Shown here: positions 63,377 through 64,000 of the stretch, in pieces
Layout of the letters: each line of letters begins with the position of its first letter
How positions within the stretch are numbered: the stretch's first letter is position 1
NCBI GenBank assembly: GCA_041685755.1
Contig: JAWLFC010000004.1
Coordinates: forward strand, 1-64,000
Origin: Sva-07 sp041685755
Lineage (GTDB): Bacteria; Actinomycetota; Acidimicrobiia; Acidimicrobiales; Ilumatobacteraceae
Direction: 5' to 3'
DNA: 64,000 bases
Made by a program: the position numbers and the translations under genes
Notes under the pieces: generated by a model
What the model was told of the DNA's origin: nothing
The model's input: only the letters and a program-made list of their open reading frames with translations
Databases searched by the model: none

Positions 63377-64000
63377 ATGGCGATCGACCCGAAGAAGTGG
63401 ACACTGAAGACCCAGGAGGCCTTCTCGGCCGCCATCGACCAGGCCAAGGAGCTGTCGAATCCCGAGCTGACCCCCGATCACGTGCTCGGCGCCATGATGC
63501 GCCAGACCGACACGATCGTCCCGGCGGTGCTCGCCAAGCTCGGCCAGGCGCCACTCATGGTGCGCAACCGCGTCGACGAGGCCATCCAGAAGCTCCCCCA
63601 GGCCTACGGCGGCGCCGAGCCCCGGATGAGCAAGGAGCTCACCAACGTCGTCGCCAACGCCGAGCGCTACCAGAAGGACTTCCGCGACGACTTCTTGTCC
63701 GTCGAGCACCTGTTGCTGGCGATGAACGCCCGCCTCGACGTCGGCTCCGAGGAACTGCTGGCGGCGCTCAAGGACGTGCGCGGCTCGCACCGGGTGACCG
63801 ACCAGAACCCCGAGGAGAAGTTCGCCGCGCTCGAGAAGTACGGCCAGGACCTCACCGCACTCGCCGCGAACGGCAAGATCGATCCGGTCATCGGCCGCGA
63901 CGAGGAGATCCGCCGGTGCATCCAGGTGCTGTCGCGACGGAGCAAGAACAACCCGGTGCTGATCGGCGAGCCCGGCGTCGGCAAGACGGCCATCGTCGAG
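63377..64000 (+). CDS. clpB: Disaggregase ClpB, N-terminal part
   Basis: The first 208 codons are in the window; the rest runs past its end. They encode the two-repeat N-domain (MAIDPKKWTLKTQEAFSAAI, PELTPDHVLGAMM, DFLSVEHLLLAM) and the start of the first AAA+ module with NPVLIGEPGVGKTAIVE, as in ClpB (Hsp104). ClpB with DnaK-DnaJ-GrpE pulls proteins from aggregates. The N-domain ENxAL features and the ClpB-like RYQKDFRDDFLSVEHLLL support ClpB rather than ClpA or ClpC. ATG 63377 follows AGAAGGA by a proper distance. The HAIR-like site 27 bases upstream implies HspR control with the dnaK operon. Confidence 0.93.
   Translation, partial: MAIDPKKWTLKTQEAFSAAIDQAKELSNPELTPDHVLGAMMRQTDTIVPAVLAKLGQAPLMVRNRVDEAIQKLPQAYGGAEPRMSKELTNVVANAERYQKDFRDDFLSVEHLLLAMNARLDVGSEELLAALKDVRGSHRVTDQNPEEKFAALEKYGQDLTALAANGKIDPVIGRDEEIRRCIQVLSRRSKNNPVLIGEPGVGKTAIVE

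Overview
This 64 kb window is a very gene-dense, GC-rich chromosome segment that reads as an actinobacterium. The evidence is an HspR-type repressor gene after dnaK-grpE-dnaJ, a complete GlgE/TreS-maltokinase alpha-glucan pathway, SigF/SigB-like sigma and anti-sigma genes, F420-type luciferase-like oxidoreductases, and many apparently leaderless genes with a TANNNT box 6-10 bases before the start codon. I favour a deep-branching class such as Acidimicrobiia (Ilumatobacter-like), but that is inference from gene style only. No phage, insertion sequence, CRISPR array or rRNA was seen. No gap between genes exceeds 300 bases.

Layout. 1-1190: tail of a flavin monooxygenase, a decayed gene end, a MazEF-like toxin-antitoxin pair with a palindromic operator, and tRNA-Gly(CCC). 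1235-9386: ferredoxin, dCTP deaminase, anti-sigma/sigma pair, flavoprotein oxidoreductase, Dps, lipoprotein, DEAD-box helicase, amidohydrolase. 9505-27070: storage-glucan and trehalose block. TreY is on the plus strand. On the minus strand glgX-glgE-treS/mak-malQ-glgB-treZ-ndh are transcribed in that order, nearly all with 4-base stop/start overlaps. 27129-30760: membrane Fe-S reductase, cyclic-nucleotide-binding protein, phosphoglycerate mutase. 30866-37229: M14 carboxypeptidase, SLC13 anion permease and cysD-cysN-cysC (sulfate activation). 37295-41954: cytidine deaminase and the HspR-regulated dnaK-grpE-dnaJ-hspR operon.

41994-54791 is the most unusual region. It holds a 1564-residue membrane-anchored protein with about twelve Ig/cadherin-like repeats. 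Divergent to it lies an FHA/FtsK-type protein with degenerate ATP sites plus an unassigned partner. Convergent to it lies a MoxR-DUF58-transglutaminase-like operon whose transglutaminase has lost its catalytic Cys and His. The set resembles the PFNA cluster of bifidobacteria (FN3 protein, AAA ATPase, DUF58, transglutaminase) with Ig-like repeats in place of FN3 and no kinase in view.

54843-64000: a Snf2 helicase/SWIM zinc-finger pair, a single-chain Baeyer-Villiger monooxygenase-esterase fusion, a luciferase-like monooxygenase, a DUF3445 (HdmA-like) protein, and the start of clpB behind a second HspR-type operator. Intergenic spaces carry several unrelated palindromes and short repeat arrays that may be dispersed elements.
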